DNA of 64,000 bases from Oscillatoria princeps RMCB-10 (GTDB lineage Bacteria > Cyanobacteriota > Cyanobacteriia > Cyanobacteriales > Oscillatoriaceae), in the NCBI GenBank assembly GCA_019359235.1, contig JAHHHT010000015.1, forward strand, positions 62,001 to 126,000, written 5' to 3'. The translations under genes were made by a program, and so were the position numbers. Shown here piece by piece: positions 35,521-44,686 of this stretch. Every line of letters begins with the position of its first letter. Position 1 is the first letter of the stretch. A model generated the notes under the pieces. It ran no database searches, was not told the origin of the DNA, and saw only the letters and a program-made list of their open reading frames with translations.

Positions 35521-36276
35521 TATGTTACCTCATCGATAAAAAAACTAAAGAATCTCTAATTTTACACGAAAAGCGACTCGCTTCAGAAGGGCGCTCTCGC
35601 GTCCCGCTTCGCGCTTCGCTGCGGAGGCGGCTCAAACAAAAGTGACTGCTGAGTGAGCTATCAATGCTGTCGTGTTGCGGCGCTGCCTGAAATTTAAACT
35701 TCACTTGTCATTCTTCACGCAACGCCACCAGCCGCGCGCCCCTGCGGGCGAAAGCTGGGATCTCACTGCTGATAACGGCGTCCTCACTGACAGCCGGCCT
35801 TTTCCGTTTGGCTGGGCTGACCGGCATTTGATGCCCTCTCCATTCCCCGGCACAGTTGAGAGATGGCTAGCCGCTACCTGCGCTTCGGCGCGTGCCGGTC
35901 AGCCGAATTGCCTGAACGCAAGGCTCACCTGAAAGCCGGTCACAAATGCCCGAAATACACTAGCTGGGGTGCACAAGCAGGCTTCTTAACCTTGAATCGC
36001 GGCCAAACCTAGCGTTTAGCGACGGACGTTCCCGCACTTGCGTCGCTCACAGTTTATCATATTTCAATGCCGAGAGAAGAATTCACACCAACCCAACTGA
36101 GCGCCACCGGCATGCCGATCCCGCATTCCCAGACTCCGGCTGTATTGCACCGGCAAGCGAGCACCCCTGTAACAGTCTGCCGGCACACCATTGAGCCGGC
36201 AGCCCCTGTGTGAGCGCATTTTTTCTTTCGCTGCCGGTTAAAATCTCTAACTTTTCTCTCTTGACAAAAATCACAA
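35521..36276. other. Intergenic region, no gene seen
   Basis: About 755 bases between the divergent small basic protein gene and the peroxiredoxin gene. It includes a GC-rich stretch (GCGTCCCGCTTCGCGCTTCG, about 35599-35618). No frame, RNA gene or terminator could be supported. Confidence 0.4.
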
Positions 36277-36762
36277 ATGACGCTAGAAATCGGTGATATC
36301 GCTCCAGACTTCAGCCTGCCCGACGCCCTTGGCAACACAGTCAGTCTGGCTTCTTTGCGGGGAAAGCGCGTTGTCCTATATTTTTACCCCCGCGACAGCA
36401 CTCCCGGCTGCACTCAAGAAGCTTGCGGCTTTCGCGACGGCTACCAGGACTGCCAGACTCTGGATGTGGCAGTGCTCGGCGTCAGCACTGACGATGCCAA
36501 ATCCCACACCAAATTTGCCAACAAACACCAGCTGCCCTTTCCTTTACTGTGCGATCTCGATGGCCAAGTGGCCGCAGCCTACTACAGCTACGGGCTGAAG
36601 AAGTTTATGGGCAAGGAATTTATGGGCGTCCACCGCAGCACCTTCGTCATTGGCCCTGATGGTAGGATAGAAAAAGTCTACCGCAAAGTCAAACCGGCAA
36701 CCCACGCCGCACAGGTGCTCGCCGACTTGCAAGGTGCGCCGGCTGACCAACCCAGGGGTTAG
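36277..36762 (+). CDS. Peroxiredoxin of the BCP/PrxQ type
   Basis: A 161-residue thiol peroxidase. Cys45 in PRDSTPGCTQEAC is the peroxidatic residue and Cys50, five residues later, the probable resolving Cys, the PrxQ arrangement. It reduces hydrogen peroxide and organic peroxides with electrons from thioredoxin in the cytosol. A GVHRSTFVIGPDG block is typical. The stop codon is formed at the start of an AGGCGTT heptamer repeat. The next gene is a Nudix hydrolase on the same strand. Confidence 0.93.
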   Translation: MTLEIGDIAPDFSLPDALGNTVSLASLRGKRVVLYFYPRDSTPGCTQEACGFRDGYQDCQTLDVAVLGVSTDDAKSHTKFANKHQLPFPLLCDLDGQVAAAYYSYGLKKFMGKEFMGVHRSTFVIGPDGRIEKVYRKVKPATHAAQVLADLQGAPADQPRG

Positions 36763-36787
36763 GCGTTAGGCGTTAGGCGTTAGGGGG
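36759..36787. repeat. Heptamer tandem repeat TTAGGCG
   Basis: Three to four head-to-tail copies of a 7-base unit; the first contains the TAG stop of the peroxiredoxin gene. Short tandem repeats of this length are a known feature of filamentous cyanobacteria. Confidence 0.85.
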
Positions 36788-36805
36788 CAGGTCGCACTCC
36801 AACCA

Positions 36806-36839
36806 ATGCCCCATGCCCCATGCCCCATGCCCCATGCCC
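36806..36839. repeat. Heptamer tandem repeat ATGCCCC
   Basis: Four to five copies of a 7-base unit just upstream of the Nudix gene. Confidence 0.85.
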
Positions 36840-36867
36840 GATAACCCATGCCCAATCTTCCTAATTT

Positions 36868-37323
36868 ATGCGTCGCTCTTGGCAATTTGTCCAAACCGTG
36901 CTGGGGATTATCTTCCGCCATCCCGTCACCGGCACGACAGTCGTCCCGATTTTGCCGGATGGCCGAATTGTCCTGGTTCGCCGCCGCGACACCGGCGAGT
37001 GGGGGTTGCCAGGGGGTGTCGTCAACTGGGGGGAGGATATTCCCACCGCAGCGCGGCGCGAACTGGCTGAGGAAACAGGACTGGAGTTGCTCGGAATTCG
37101 CCGGCTGGTTGGCGTGTATTCGGCACCCGATCGCGATCCGAGACTTCACTCTATTTGCGTGCTGCTCGCTGCAGACGTGCGAGGCAATCTCCAGGCTGAG
37201 GATACCCTAGAAGTTAGTGATGTCCGAGCTTTTCTGCCGGCTGATCTTCCGCTTGGCAAGCTCTGTCACGATCACGACCGGCAATTGCAGGATTACCTGA
37301 ATGGTTTGACAGTGCTGGCTTAA
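36868..37323 (+). CDS. Nudix hydrolase
   Basis: A 151-residue pyrophosphohydrolase. The complete Nudix box runs from Gly50 to Leu72 (GGVVNWGEDIPTAARRELAEE plus TGL), including the catalytic Arg64-Glu65 and Glu68/Glu69 that bind magnesium. The substrate is unclear; members cleave nucleoside diphosphates linked to another moiety (NDP-sugars, ADP-ribose, NADH, oxidised nucleotides). Cytoplasmic. It may share a transcript with the peroxiredoxin gene. Confidence 0.92.
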   Translation: MRRSWQFVQTVLGIIFRHPVTGTTVVPILPDGRIVLVRRRDTGEWGLPGGVVNWGEDIPTAARRELAEETGLELLGIRRLVGVYSAPDRDPRLHSICVLLAADVRGNLQAEDTLEVSDVRAFLPADLPLGKLCHDHDRQLQDYLNGLTVLA

Positions 37324-37363
37324 GGCTGATTTATAAAGTAATTGTTAAGCCTGAATCGGGGCC

Positions 37364-37396
37364 AGAAACCGGGTTTCTTCAAGAAACCCGGTTTCT
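37364..37396. repeat. Facing AGAAACC palindrome pair
   Basis: AGAAACCGGGTTTCT then, 3 bases later, its reverse complement, in the gap between the convergent Nudix and coaX genes. It could end transcription from either side. Confidence 0.85.
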
Positions 37397-37403
37397 AGCT
37401 GAT

Positions 37404-37430
37404 CCCTAACCCCTAACCCCTAACCCCTAA
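37404..37430. repeat. Heptamer tandem repeat CCCCTAA
   Basis: About four copies of the unit. On the minus strand it reads into the last codons of coaX and supplies its TAG stop. Confidence 0.85.
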
Positions 37431-38220
37431 TTACAATCGAGCGCATGCCCCAAAAGATCAGATGCGGATCGGCAGTGACTTTGGCGGCTATTTCGGGACA
37501 GAGGGTTTGCAGATAGGTGTGCAGCGCCGTGCTGTCGCCGCCGGTGAGGGCAACCGCACTTTCTGGAAATTCCTGCCACCAATTTTCGATAAAGTCCCGG
37601 ACTCCGGCTAGGGCAGTATAGATGACGCCACTGGCGATGGCATTCGGCGTATCGGCTGCCCAGCGCGGCGGCAGTTCACCGGCAAGTTCAACTGCCGGCA
37701 GCGCTGCTGTTTTTTGCGCCAGAGACATCAGCTGCAAGCGCAATCCGGGCAGAATTGCGCCCCCGACTAGCTGCAGGTTGCCATTTGCGCCGGTGAAGGT
37801 GAGGGCGGTGCCGGCATCGATGACTAGCACCGGCCACCCCAACTGGGTGCCGGCACCCCAAACCGCCAAGGCGCGGTCAATTCCCAGGGTGGGATAGACG
37901 CCCCGCAGCGGCACCCGATCGAGAGTGATGGCGCGTGCGCCCGCCCAGGAAAGCCAAAGCTGCAGCTGTTCTGGGACAACCGAGGCAATCCACATTGCGG
38001 TTGGCGGTGAGTGCGCGGCATTAGCGGGCAGCGCCGGCACCTCTCCCACCTCAGACCAGACTTTGGCATCGAACTGGGTGCCAATCAGCTTTTGCGCTGC
38101 CGCTGCCGGCAGGTGGGGTGTGTCCCAGGACGCCTCTAGGGTGCTGCCGGTGAACCGCGCCCAGTGCAGTCGAGTGTTCCCGACGGTCAGGGCTAGCCAG
38201 CTTAAGTCTGTTGGTGGCAT
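37420..38220 (-). CDS. coaX: Type III pantothenate kinase
   Basis: Phosphorylates pantothenate, the first step of coenzyme A synthesis. The 266-residue protein belongs to the ASKHA fold: LTVGNTRLHW (residues 11-20, the phosphate-1 loop), PLRGVYPTLGIDRALAVWG, VLVIDAGTALTFT and GGAILPGLRLQL. The usual Asp before Gly-Asn-Thr is replaced by Thr-Val, a variant I associate with cyanobacterial CoaX. The last codons and stop come from a heptamer repeat, so the C-terminus may vary between strains. Confidence 0.9.
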   Translation of the reverse strand: MPPTDLSWLALTVGNTRLHWARFTGSTLEASWDTPHLPAAAAQKLIGTQFDAKVWSEVGEVPALPANAAHSPPTAMWIASVVPEQLQLWLSWAGARAITLDRVPLRGVYPTLGIDRALAVWGAGTQLGWPVLVIDAGTALTFTGANGNLQLVGGAILPGLRLQLMSLAQKTAALPAVELAGELPPRWAADTPNAIASGVIYTALAGVRDFIENWWQEFPESAVALTGGDSTALHTYLQTLCPEIAAKVTADPHLIFWGMRSIVIRG

Positions 38221-38726
38221 GTCGATTTTAGAGTTTAGATTTTAGATTTTAGATTGGGGACAGCCGGCGATCTTCTTTACGGTTGAATCGTTTGTGTTTA
38301 GTGAGTGCCGCGCCCCCCGCCGTTTCGGGCTGAAAGTTTCTGGTTGCGGTTAATCAACCCGACATGATATGAGGAGTCTGGCAAATTTATCAAATATTAT
38401 TGATTTTTTGGCGAAAATCGGCTAATATTAATTGTTTACCCCTATTTTTTGAAGCGAAAGTATCGTGCTGTGCTGGAAATGAAGAAAGTGAGCCGGACGG
38501 GTAAAACTGAGCGCCCGCACTCAAAATACTGAGAAAGGGCGAGAAAGCGCGCTTCTGGTTGTGTAAAATCGAGGTAACTCCTTTTTATAGCCAGAGAAAC
38601 CCGGTTTTTCACTCCTGTGGGATTTTGACTGCGGGCTGTTTCGCGAGCTTAATATTAAAGTTTTTGTTAAGATACGACAAACAGTAGCAAGCTGCTGCTA
38701 GTAGGGTTCAATTCGCCGCGCTCCTC
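38221..38726. other. AT-rich upstream region of the histidine kinase
   Basis: About 500 bases between divergent coaX and the kinase gene. It holds a degenerate GAGAAACCCGGTTTTT element near 38593 and AT-rich DNA around 38380-38450 and 38640-38680 suited to promoters. No gene seen. Confidence 0.4.
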
Positions 38727-40757
38727 ATGCAAAGTCTTATGTCTCCTGAAGTATACGCACCTTTCTGTCCCTGGCCGAGTTCAAATTCATCAATGCCCGG
38801 GTTCGGGCCCGATCCTGAAAGGGACGAAGGACAAGCTGCGCTGGCGCAACTGCAACAGCAAGTTGAGCTGTCACGCTTGCTCAACCAGATCAACAATCAG
38901 ATCCGCAGCACGCTGGATCTCGAAGAGGTGCTCAACTCAGCTTGCCGGCTGCTGGGGATTGCCCTCAACTGCAGTCGCGTTAGCATTCTGGTAAAGGAGT
39001 CCTCGGAGGCAGAAACCCTCACCACCAAGGGGGAGTACAACCGGGGCGAGTATCCGGTGCAACTCGACGTAGAGGTGCCGGTGGCGGACAACGCTCACCT
39101 GCAAGTGCTGATGGCTCAGCCGGAGCCGCTGGCGGTGACTCGGTTTCTGGAATTTCCGGGACTCGGCGAGGGGACGAAAGAACTGGTAAAAGCTTTGGGC
39201 ATTCGCTCGATGCTGGCTGTCGCCACTCGCTACCAGGGGCGAGTCAATGGGGTGATTGGGCTGCACCAGTGCGACAGGGAGCGGGAGTGGACAGACTGGG
39301 AGCGGCAACTTCTAGAAGGAGTTGCCTGTCCGCTGGCAATCGCGATTAACCAAGCGCTGCTTTACAGAGAAAGCCGCAGACAAGCGGAGCGAGAGTCGCT
39401 GTTGCGCTTGGTTATCCAGCAAATTCGCAGCACCCTGGATTTAAAGACGATTCTCCAAACAGCGGTGCGGGGGGTGCGAGAGCTGCTGGATACAGATCGG
39501 GTGGCGATCTACCAGTTTAAGGAAGACTGGCAGGGAACGGTCGTGGTTGAGGATGTCATTAGCCCTTGGCTGTCCGTCTTGGGGGATATGGGTGCGGACG
39601 ACTGCTTTTCTGGGAAGTACGCCCACCTGTACGAGGAAGGGCGTGTCAGAGCGATTCATGACATTCACAGCGCCGGTTTAGATCCTTGCCATGTCAAGTT
39701 TTTGCAGCGGTTGCAGGTGAGGGCTAATTTGATCGTGCCGGTGGTGATTGGCGAGAAGTTGTGGGGGCTGCTGATTGCCCATGAGTGCCGCAGCACCCGC
39801 CGGTGGCAGTCTTGCGAAATAGATTTGCTGCGCGATCTGGCAGATCAGATCGCGATTGCCATCGGGCAAGCTGAACTCTACTCGCAAGTCCAAGACACCG
39901 CTGCCAAATACCAAGCTCAAGCGGAGCGGTTGCAAGCGACTTTAGAAGAATTGCGCTCGACTCAGCTGCAGCTGATTCAGAGCGAGAAGATGTCCAGTTT
40001 GGGGCAAATGGTGGCCGGCATCGCTCACGAAATCAACAACGCTAACAATTTTATCCACGCCAATCTGCCCCACGCTCGGGAGTATGCCGAAACCTTGAGT
40101 GAGGGGATTGACTGTATGGCTGAGGCTTGCCCGGAAGCTGCTGCAGCGCTGGCTCGGTTTAATGATGAAGTAGAGCTGGATTACATTCGGGAAGATTTTC
40201 CCAAAATGCTCGAATCGATGGAGGAAGGGAGCGGTCGGATTCTAGAAATTGTGCGGTTGCTGCGGAATTTTTGCCGGCTGGATGAAGCGGAATTCAAAGC
40301 GGTTGACCTGCACGAGGGGATAGAGAGCAGCCTCGCCATGCTGCAGCACCGGCTGAAATCGGGGGTTAATATTCGCAAAGAATACGGCAAGCTGCCGCCG
40401 GTGTTCTGTTGCGCCGGCCACATCAATCAGGTGTTTTTTAACTTGCTGAATAACGCTTTGGATGCGGTTGAGGCAACCGGCAGCTCTGGGGAGGTTACCG
40501 TTCGCACGCAGGCCACTGAAAGCGACTCGGTGACTGTTTCGATTCGCGATCGCGGTGTTGGGGTAGCCCCAGAGATTCAGGAGCGGATTTTTGACCCGTT
40601 TTTCACGACCAAGCCGGTGGGACAGGGCACCGGGTTAGGACTGTCGATTTGCTATCAGGTGATTGTTAAAGGTCACGGGGGGCGGATTCGCTGCGTCAGC
40701 CAACCGGGTGAAGGTGCTGAGTTTATTGTTGAATTGCCGGTGGGCTCGAACGGCTAG
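38727..40757 (+). CDS. GAF-GAF histidine kinase, possible cyanobacteriochrome
   Basis: A 676-residue soluble sensor kinase. GAF 1 spans residues about 55-215. GAF 2 (about 230-390) carries DDCF (Cys293) and PCH (Cys321-His322) followed by VRANLIVPVVIGEKLWGLLIAHEC, the two cysteine sites of DXCF-type cyanobacteriochromes, so it may bind a bilin and sense light. A coiled-coil leads to the HisKA region with the phosphoacceptor His434 (AGIAHEINNANNF) and an HATPase_c domain with NLLNNALDAVE, DRGVGV, FDPFFTTKPVGQGTGLGL. No membrane segment. No response regulator is adjacent. Confidence 0.9.
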   Translation: MQSLMSPEVYAPFCPWPSSNSSMPGFGPDPERDEGQAALAQLQQQVELSRLLNQINNQIRSTLDLEEVLNSACRLLGIALNCSRVSILVKESSEAETLTTKGEYNRGEYPVQLDVEVPVADNAHLQVLMAQPEPLAVTRFLEFPGLGEGTKELVKALGIRSMLAVATRYQGRVNGVIGLHQCDREREWTDWERQLLEGVACPLAIAINQALLYRESRRQAERESLLRLVIQQIRSTLDLKTILQTAVRGVRELLDTDRVAIYQFKEDWQGTVVVEDVISPWLSVLGDMGADDCFSGKYAHLYEEGRVRAIHDIHSAGLDPCHVKFLQRLQVRANLIVPVVIGEKLWGLLIAHECRSTRRWQSCEIDLLRDLADQIAIAIGQAELYSQVQDTAAKYQAQAERLQATLEELRSTQLQLIQSEKMSSLGQMVAGIAHEINNANNFIHANLPHAREYAETLSEGIDCMAEACPEAAAALARFNDEVELDYIREDFPKMLESMEEGSGRILEIVRLLRNFCRLDEAEFKAVDLHEGIESSLAMLQHRLKSGVNIRKEYGKLPPVFCCAGHINQVFFNLLNNALDAVEATGSSGEVTVRTQATESDSVTVSIRDRGVGVAPEIQERIFDPFFTTKPVGQGTGLGLSICYQVIVKGHGGRIRCVSQPGEGAEFIVELPVGSNG

Positions 40758-40836
40758 GGGCGCATCCCATTTTTGCACAAATCAGGACTGCCAGAAAGTC
40801 AACCGCTTTGGCTAAAGCTTAATATTTTTTTAGAAT

Positions 40837-40998
40837 TTATCGGGGAACCGCTCTCGCTCCCAATCGGCCAGAATGCCGGCACCCAAAATTGCCCGCCGCA
40901 CCGGCTTTGCCAAAAAGCGCTCGCCCCTTAAATTTCGCGGTACGCAGGTCTGAATTGGGAAACAGAACCAGCACCACGTCACCGCGATTATAAGGCAT
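40837..40998 (-). pseudogene. Broken PemK/MazF-type toxin
   Basis: The frame starts MPYNRGDVVLVLFPNSDLRTAK, the N-terminal strand and loop of PemK/MazF ribonucleases, then departs from the family after about 21 residues and ends at 53, about half the normal length. A second frame ending at 40830 reads NLRGERFLAKPVRR, which looks like the tail of some other protein, suggesting a deletion fused two genes. The start overlaps the antitoxin stop by 11 bases, as in intact pairs. Confidence 0.7.
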
Positions 40999-41170
40999 CG
41001 TAAGCCGACCTATCAGGGCGCTCCCAATCCTCTGCAAACGTCCGCAGGCGAGAGCGCAAGTCAGCAGCTTGTTCCTGATTTATTCCACGATATTCCAAGT
41101 CTACCGAGCCTTGTGCCGGCAGAAAAGTGACAATTACTCGCGCTGACTTGATTGAGGCCGGCGTTTCCAA
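40988..41170 (-). CDS. Antitoxin of a PemK/MazF pair
   Basis: A 60-residue protein with VIVTFLPAQGSVDLEYRGINQEQAA followed by FAEDWERPDRSAYDAL, a pattern I associate with antitoxins placed directly upstream of PemK-type toxins in cyanobacteria. Its end overlaps the start of the toxin remnant. With the toxin truncated it has no evident partner. Confidence 0.65.
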   Translation of the reverse strand: METPASIKSARVIVTFLPAQGSVDLEYRGINQEQAADLRSRLRTFAEDWERPDRSAYDAL

Positions 41171-41266
41171 TAGTATATCCGCAGGGCACTAAGCGTCGAG
41201 CCGGCCCCCAATGGCCCCAATCAATTTGGCCAGTGCTATAACAGCCGGCGGATAAAGCCAGGAAGT

Positions 41267-42112
41267 TCACAGCTCAATATCTGGATCTATTCCAGCAGAG
41301 CGCAGTAACTCTGCAAGCCTTTGGGCGCGGAGTCCAGCTTCGGCTGAGCGTTGCTCGGCTTGCAACCGGCGCTGTTGCTCGCTTTGGGCCAGTTGCTCGG
41401 CTTCCAATCGGCGCTGTTGCTCGCTTTGGGCCAGTTGCTCGGCTTGCAGCCGGCGCTGTTGCTCGCTTTGGGCCAGTTGCTTGGCTTCCAACCGGCGCTG
41501 TTGCGCGGCGACGGCGATTTCGTCGGGAGTCAGCAATATTGTCCCGCGCTCGTCATACCAGTAGACCCACTCCCGCGTCATTCCCTGATAGGTTCCTCGC
41601 TCGCAGCCAATGGCCAGCCCGACTTCCGGAAGCCAAACTGGATTTCCCGGCACCAAATCGTAGACGCCATTCATCAAGCGATACACGTCTAAGCGATCTT
41701 TGCCACTGCCTTGGAGATTGTAAATTACATAATAGGGGAATTCCAATTCCTGATAGATTTGCTTCTTGGCGCTATATTCCTCTCTCACTCTTTCGGAGAC
41801 AACTTCTATGACCAGAATCGGAATGCGCTTTTCTTCCCACACTACATAACTGAGACGCAAGTCTTCATCAATCACGCGCGGCACTCCCAAGCTGAGAAAC
41901 CCATTGGGTGCAATGGCCGGTTTGTTGGGGTGATAGTAAACTCCCATGTCAACCCCAAAGAACCAATCCCAGCGCTCCGCCCACACCATAGCTAGTATTG
42001 ATCTCAGCCGGTGCGGGATTAAATCTTGCAGTTCATTATCTACAGGAGTGTCGTCAGAGTCGGGTAAGTCCTTGGCGGTGGGCAAGTATTTGAACTGGTC
42101 GTACTTTAACAT
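41267..42112 (-). CDS. Uma2 family protein with repeated coiled-coil tail
   Basis: A 281-residue member of the Uma2/DUF820 family, expanded in cyanobacteria and built on a PD-(D/E)XK-like nuclease fold; role unknown. The core (residues about 1-195) includes WFFGVDMGVYY, LSYVVWEEKRIPILVIEVVSE and YYVIYNL. The tail (about 200-265) has at least four copies of a 14-residue unit (EQQRRLEAEQLAQS), encoded by near-identical 42-base repeats at 41350-41515, and should form a coiled coil. I start at MLKYDQFKYLP; the frame is open to 42310. Confidence 0.85.
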   Translation of the reverse strand: MLKYDQFKYLPTAKDLPDSDDTPVDNELQDLIPHRLRSILAMVWAERWDWFFGVDMGVYYHPNKPAIAPNGFLSLGVPRVIDEDLRLSYVVWEEKRIPILVIEVVSERVREEYSAKKQIYQELEFPYYVIYNLQGSGKDRLDVYRLMNGVYDLVPGNPVWLPEVGLAIGCERGTYQGMTREWVYWYDERGTILLTPDEIAVAAQQRRLEAKQLAQSEQQRRLQAEQLAQSEQQRRLEAEQLAQSEQQRRLQAEQRSAEAGLRAQRLAELLRSAGIDPDIEL

Positions 42113-42566
42113 GGCGGATAACCCTATAGCCTGATAGCTCCATGATACCGGCAGGAAATGCCGGCTCTCTTGTGCGGAGGATTGCGCACCATTCCCCAGC
42201 ACCCTTGTGCGGCGCACACTGCACTCCCCCGCCCGATCCTTCCAGAGCGCGAGCAGGTTTGCCGCTGTGGCGAGTGCGATCGGACGGGGGAAAGGTTGCC
42301 TTCCCCGCACCCTGACGGGTCAGGGGAGTGCTGGAAAGCTGTCACCGCAGACTTGCAGTCACCCGGATGCAAGATGTCAGTCTCCTCCTGACACCGGCAG
42401 CCGGTCAGGTATTGACATTTTTCCCATTTTGTACTTAGGATGCAAGCGCCGCCCCCGCCCGCTGCCGATAAATTGAGAATCCTTAACCAAACCATAAGTT
42501 TTTTAATAAACCATTTTAATGAAAGTCATGTAACAATGTGTGAAGTAACGTAAAAATGGGTTGCTC
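42113..42566. other. Upstream region of the flavodiiron genes
   Basis: About 450 bases between the divergent Uma2 and flv3 genes. Open frames here have no family character. The last 100 bases are AT-rich (AAGTTTTTTAATAAACCATT) and probably contain the flv promoter. Confidence 0.4.
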
Positions 42567-42575
42567 AAAAGGAGG
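42567..42575 (+). promoter_or_regulatory. Ribosome binding site of flv3
   Basis: AAAAGGAGG lies 6 bases before ATG 42582, which selects that start rather than the upstream TTG at 42561. Confidence 0.85.
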
Positions 42576-42581
42576 CCACTG

Positions 42582-44309
42582 ATGGTAGTGCTCGCAGACC
42601 GAACCCAACGCCGGCTGACGATAGAGACGGGCGAAATCGCAGCTGACACGACGGCGATTCGCTCCCTGGACTGGGATAGAGATCGCTTCGACATTGAATT
42701 TGGGCTGAAAAACGGCACCACTTACAATTCATTTGTGATTCGGGGTGAGAAGGTTGCCCTGGTGGACACATCCCACGGAAAGTTCCGCCAGCTGTATCTA
42801 GACACCCTCACCGGCCTCATCGACCCAGCCGAGATAGACTATCTGATAATCAGCCACACCGAGCCAGATCACAGCGGCTTGGTCAAAGATGTCCTCCAGC
42901 TGGCTCCCCAAGTTACCGTGGTGGGCGCAAAAGTGGCGATTCAGTTTTTAGAAAATTTGGTGCACCAGCCATTTAAGAAGCAGTTGGTGAAAAATGGCGA
43001 CAAGCTGGATTTGGGCAATGGCCACGTCCTGGAATTCGTGTCCGCCCCCAACCTGCACTGGCCAGATACAATCTTTACCTACGACGCCAAAACGCAGACT
43101 CTGTTCACCTGCGACGCCTTTGGCATGCACTTCTGCTCGGATAAAACCTACGACGAAGATTTAGCCGAGATTGAGGAGGACTACCAGTTCTATTACGAGT
43201 GCCTGATGGCTCCCAACGCCCGCTCGGTGATCAGCGCCATGAAGCGGATGGCGGAACTGGGAGAAATCAGCACCATCGCCACTGGCCACGGGCCCCTGCT
43301 GCGCCACAATGTGGTCGAGCTCACCGGGCGCTACAAAAAATGGAGCCAAGAGCAAGCCAAGGCAGGAACGACGGTTGCAGTGTTTTACTACTCCGATTAC
43401 GGCTGCAGCGATCGCCTCTCCCAAGCGCTCGCCCACGGCATCACAAAAACTGGTGTCGCCGTGGAAATGATGGATATCAAGACAGCTGAGCCGCAGGAAG
43501 TGCGGGAGCTGGTTGAGGGGGCTGCCGGCATTGTCATTGGTGCGCCGCCGGTGTCGGGTGCCGGTGCAGCGACAGCGGAAGCCGCCATCAGCACCATCTT
43601 GGTTGCAGCCAACAGCAAGCAAGCCGTCGGTTTGTTTGAATCTGGCGGCGGAGATGACTTATCGGTTTATCCCCTGCGCAACAAGTTCAAAGAGTTGGGG
43701 CTGAAAGAGGCATTTCCTGCTATTTTGATCAAGGAAACGCCTACGGAAGCAACTTACCAGCTTTGCGAAGAAGCCGGCACCGACTTGGGGCAATGGCTGA
43801 CGCGGGATAAAACCGTGAAGCAGATGAAATCACTCGATAACGAGCTGGATAAAGCTTTGGGCCGGCTCAGCGGGGGGCTTTATATCATCACCGCCAAGAA
43901 AGGCGAGATGAGCAGCGCCATGTTGGCGTCTTGGGTGGTTCAGGCGAGTTTCCAACCTTTGGGTGTGACGATCGCCGTTGCCAAAGATCGGGCGATTGAA
44001 GCGCTCATGCACGCTGGCGACAAGTTCGTGTTAAACGTACTCGCCGAAGATAACTATCAAGCTCTGATGAAGCACTTCTTGAAGCGCTTTGCGCCCGGTG
44101 CGGATCGTTTTGCCGGTGTGAAAACGCAACCGGCAAGCAATGGCTGCCCGATTCTGACGGATGCAGTGGCTTATCTGGAGTGCGAAGTAGCCAGCCGGAT
44201 GGAGCTTTCTGACCACCATATTGTTTACGCAGTTGTCGATTCTGGGCGCGTTAGCAATCCAGACGCACTGCCGGCAGTCCACCACCGCAAAGTTGGAAAC
44301 CACTACTAA
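42582..44309 (+). CDS. flv3: Flavodiiron protein Flv3
   Basis: A 575-residue class-C flavodiiron protein that, with Flv1, reduces oxygen to water at the acceptor side of photosystem I. Three domains: a metallo-beta-lactamase-like domain (about 30-255) with complete diiron ligands in SHTEPDHSGL (His92, Glu94, Asp96, His97), LHWPDT, CDAFGMHF and GHGPLLR; a flavodoxin domain (about 265-405); and a C-terminal flavin reductase-like domain (about 425-575). The full ligand set distinguishes it from Flv1/Flv2. Flv3 versus Flv4 is judged from sequence memory and from the flv1 neighbour. Confidence 0.87.
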   Translation: MVVLADRTQRRLTIETGEIAADTTAIRSLDWDRDRFDIEFGLKNGTTYNSFVIRGEKVALVDTSHGKFRQLYLDTLTGLIDPAEIDYLIISHTEPDHSGLVKDVLQLAPQVTVVGAKVAIQFLENLVHQPFKKQLVKNGDKLDLGNGHVLEFVSAPNLHWPDTIFTYDAKTQTLFTCDAFGMHFCSDKTYDEDLAEIEEDYQFYYECLMAPNARSVISAMKRMAELGEISTIATGHGPLLRHNVVELTGRYKKWSQEQAKAGTTVAVFYYSDYGCSDRLSQALAHGITKTGVAVEMMDIKTAEPQEVRELVEGAAGIVIGAPPVSGAGAATAEAAISTILVAANSKQAVGLFESGGGDDLSVYPLRNKFKELGLKEAFPAILIKETPTEATYQLCEEAGTDLGQWLTRDKTVKQMKSLDNELDKALGRLSGGLYIITAKKGEMSSAMLASWVVQASFQPLGVTIAVAKDRAIEALMHAGDKFVLNVLAEDNYQALMKHFLKRFAPGADRFAGVKTQPASNGCPILTDAVAYLECEVASRMELSDHHIVYAVVDSGRVSNPDALPAVHHRKVGNHY

Positions 44310-44686
44310 CCCCCGTAGGACAGGCATCTTGCCTGTCCTTGAGGGCAGGCGGGACGCCTGCCCTACGGGTGATGGCCCTGTGCGGCGTTGCAGATATTCG
44401 CGCATTGAGAAACCGGGTTTCTTTCCGTTTCCCGGTTTCTGGGGCTATCTTCACCCTACTGAAAACCGCTATATTTTTCTGGCACAGCCCTGACGGCTGC
44501 GCAGCAGAAAATGAATATAGCGCGTCAAGAACCTTCGTGTAAATTTCAGAACCCCGGTTTCGTAGGGGCGGGCCCCTGTGCCCGCCCTCTTCCGGGTTTC
44601 TGGGCCCCCCAGCCGCAAAAACATCGCCTCGCGACCGGCATTATTTTTGTATAATAAAAACACCAAGTTTTCCCCCCTCACTCCTC
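44310..44686. repeat. Repeat cluster between flv3 and flv1
   Basis: Contains GGACAGGCATCTTGCCTGTCC and GGGCAGGCGGGACGCCTGCCC (44317-44366), an AGAAACCGGGTTTCT element with a half-matching partner (44407-44440), and a GTAGGGGCGGGCCCC element bounded by AGAACCCC and CGGGTTTCTG (about 44540-44602). No gene. The two flv genes may still share a transcript. Confidence 0.75.

Noticed and set aside
38700-38720. T-loop-like GGGTTCAATTC suggesting a tRNA
   Set aside because: No matching acceptor stem or anticodon arm can be drawn around it.
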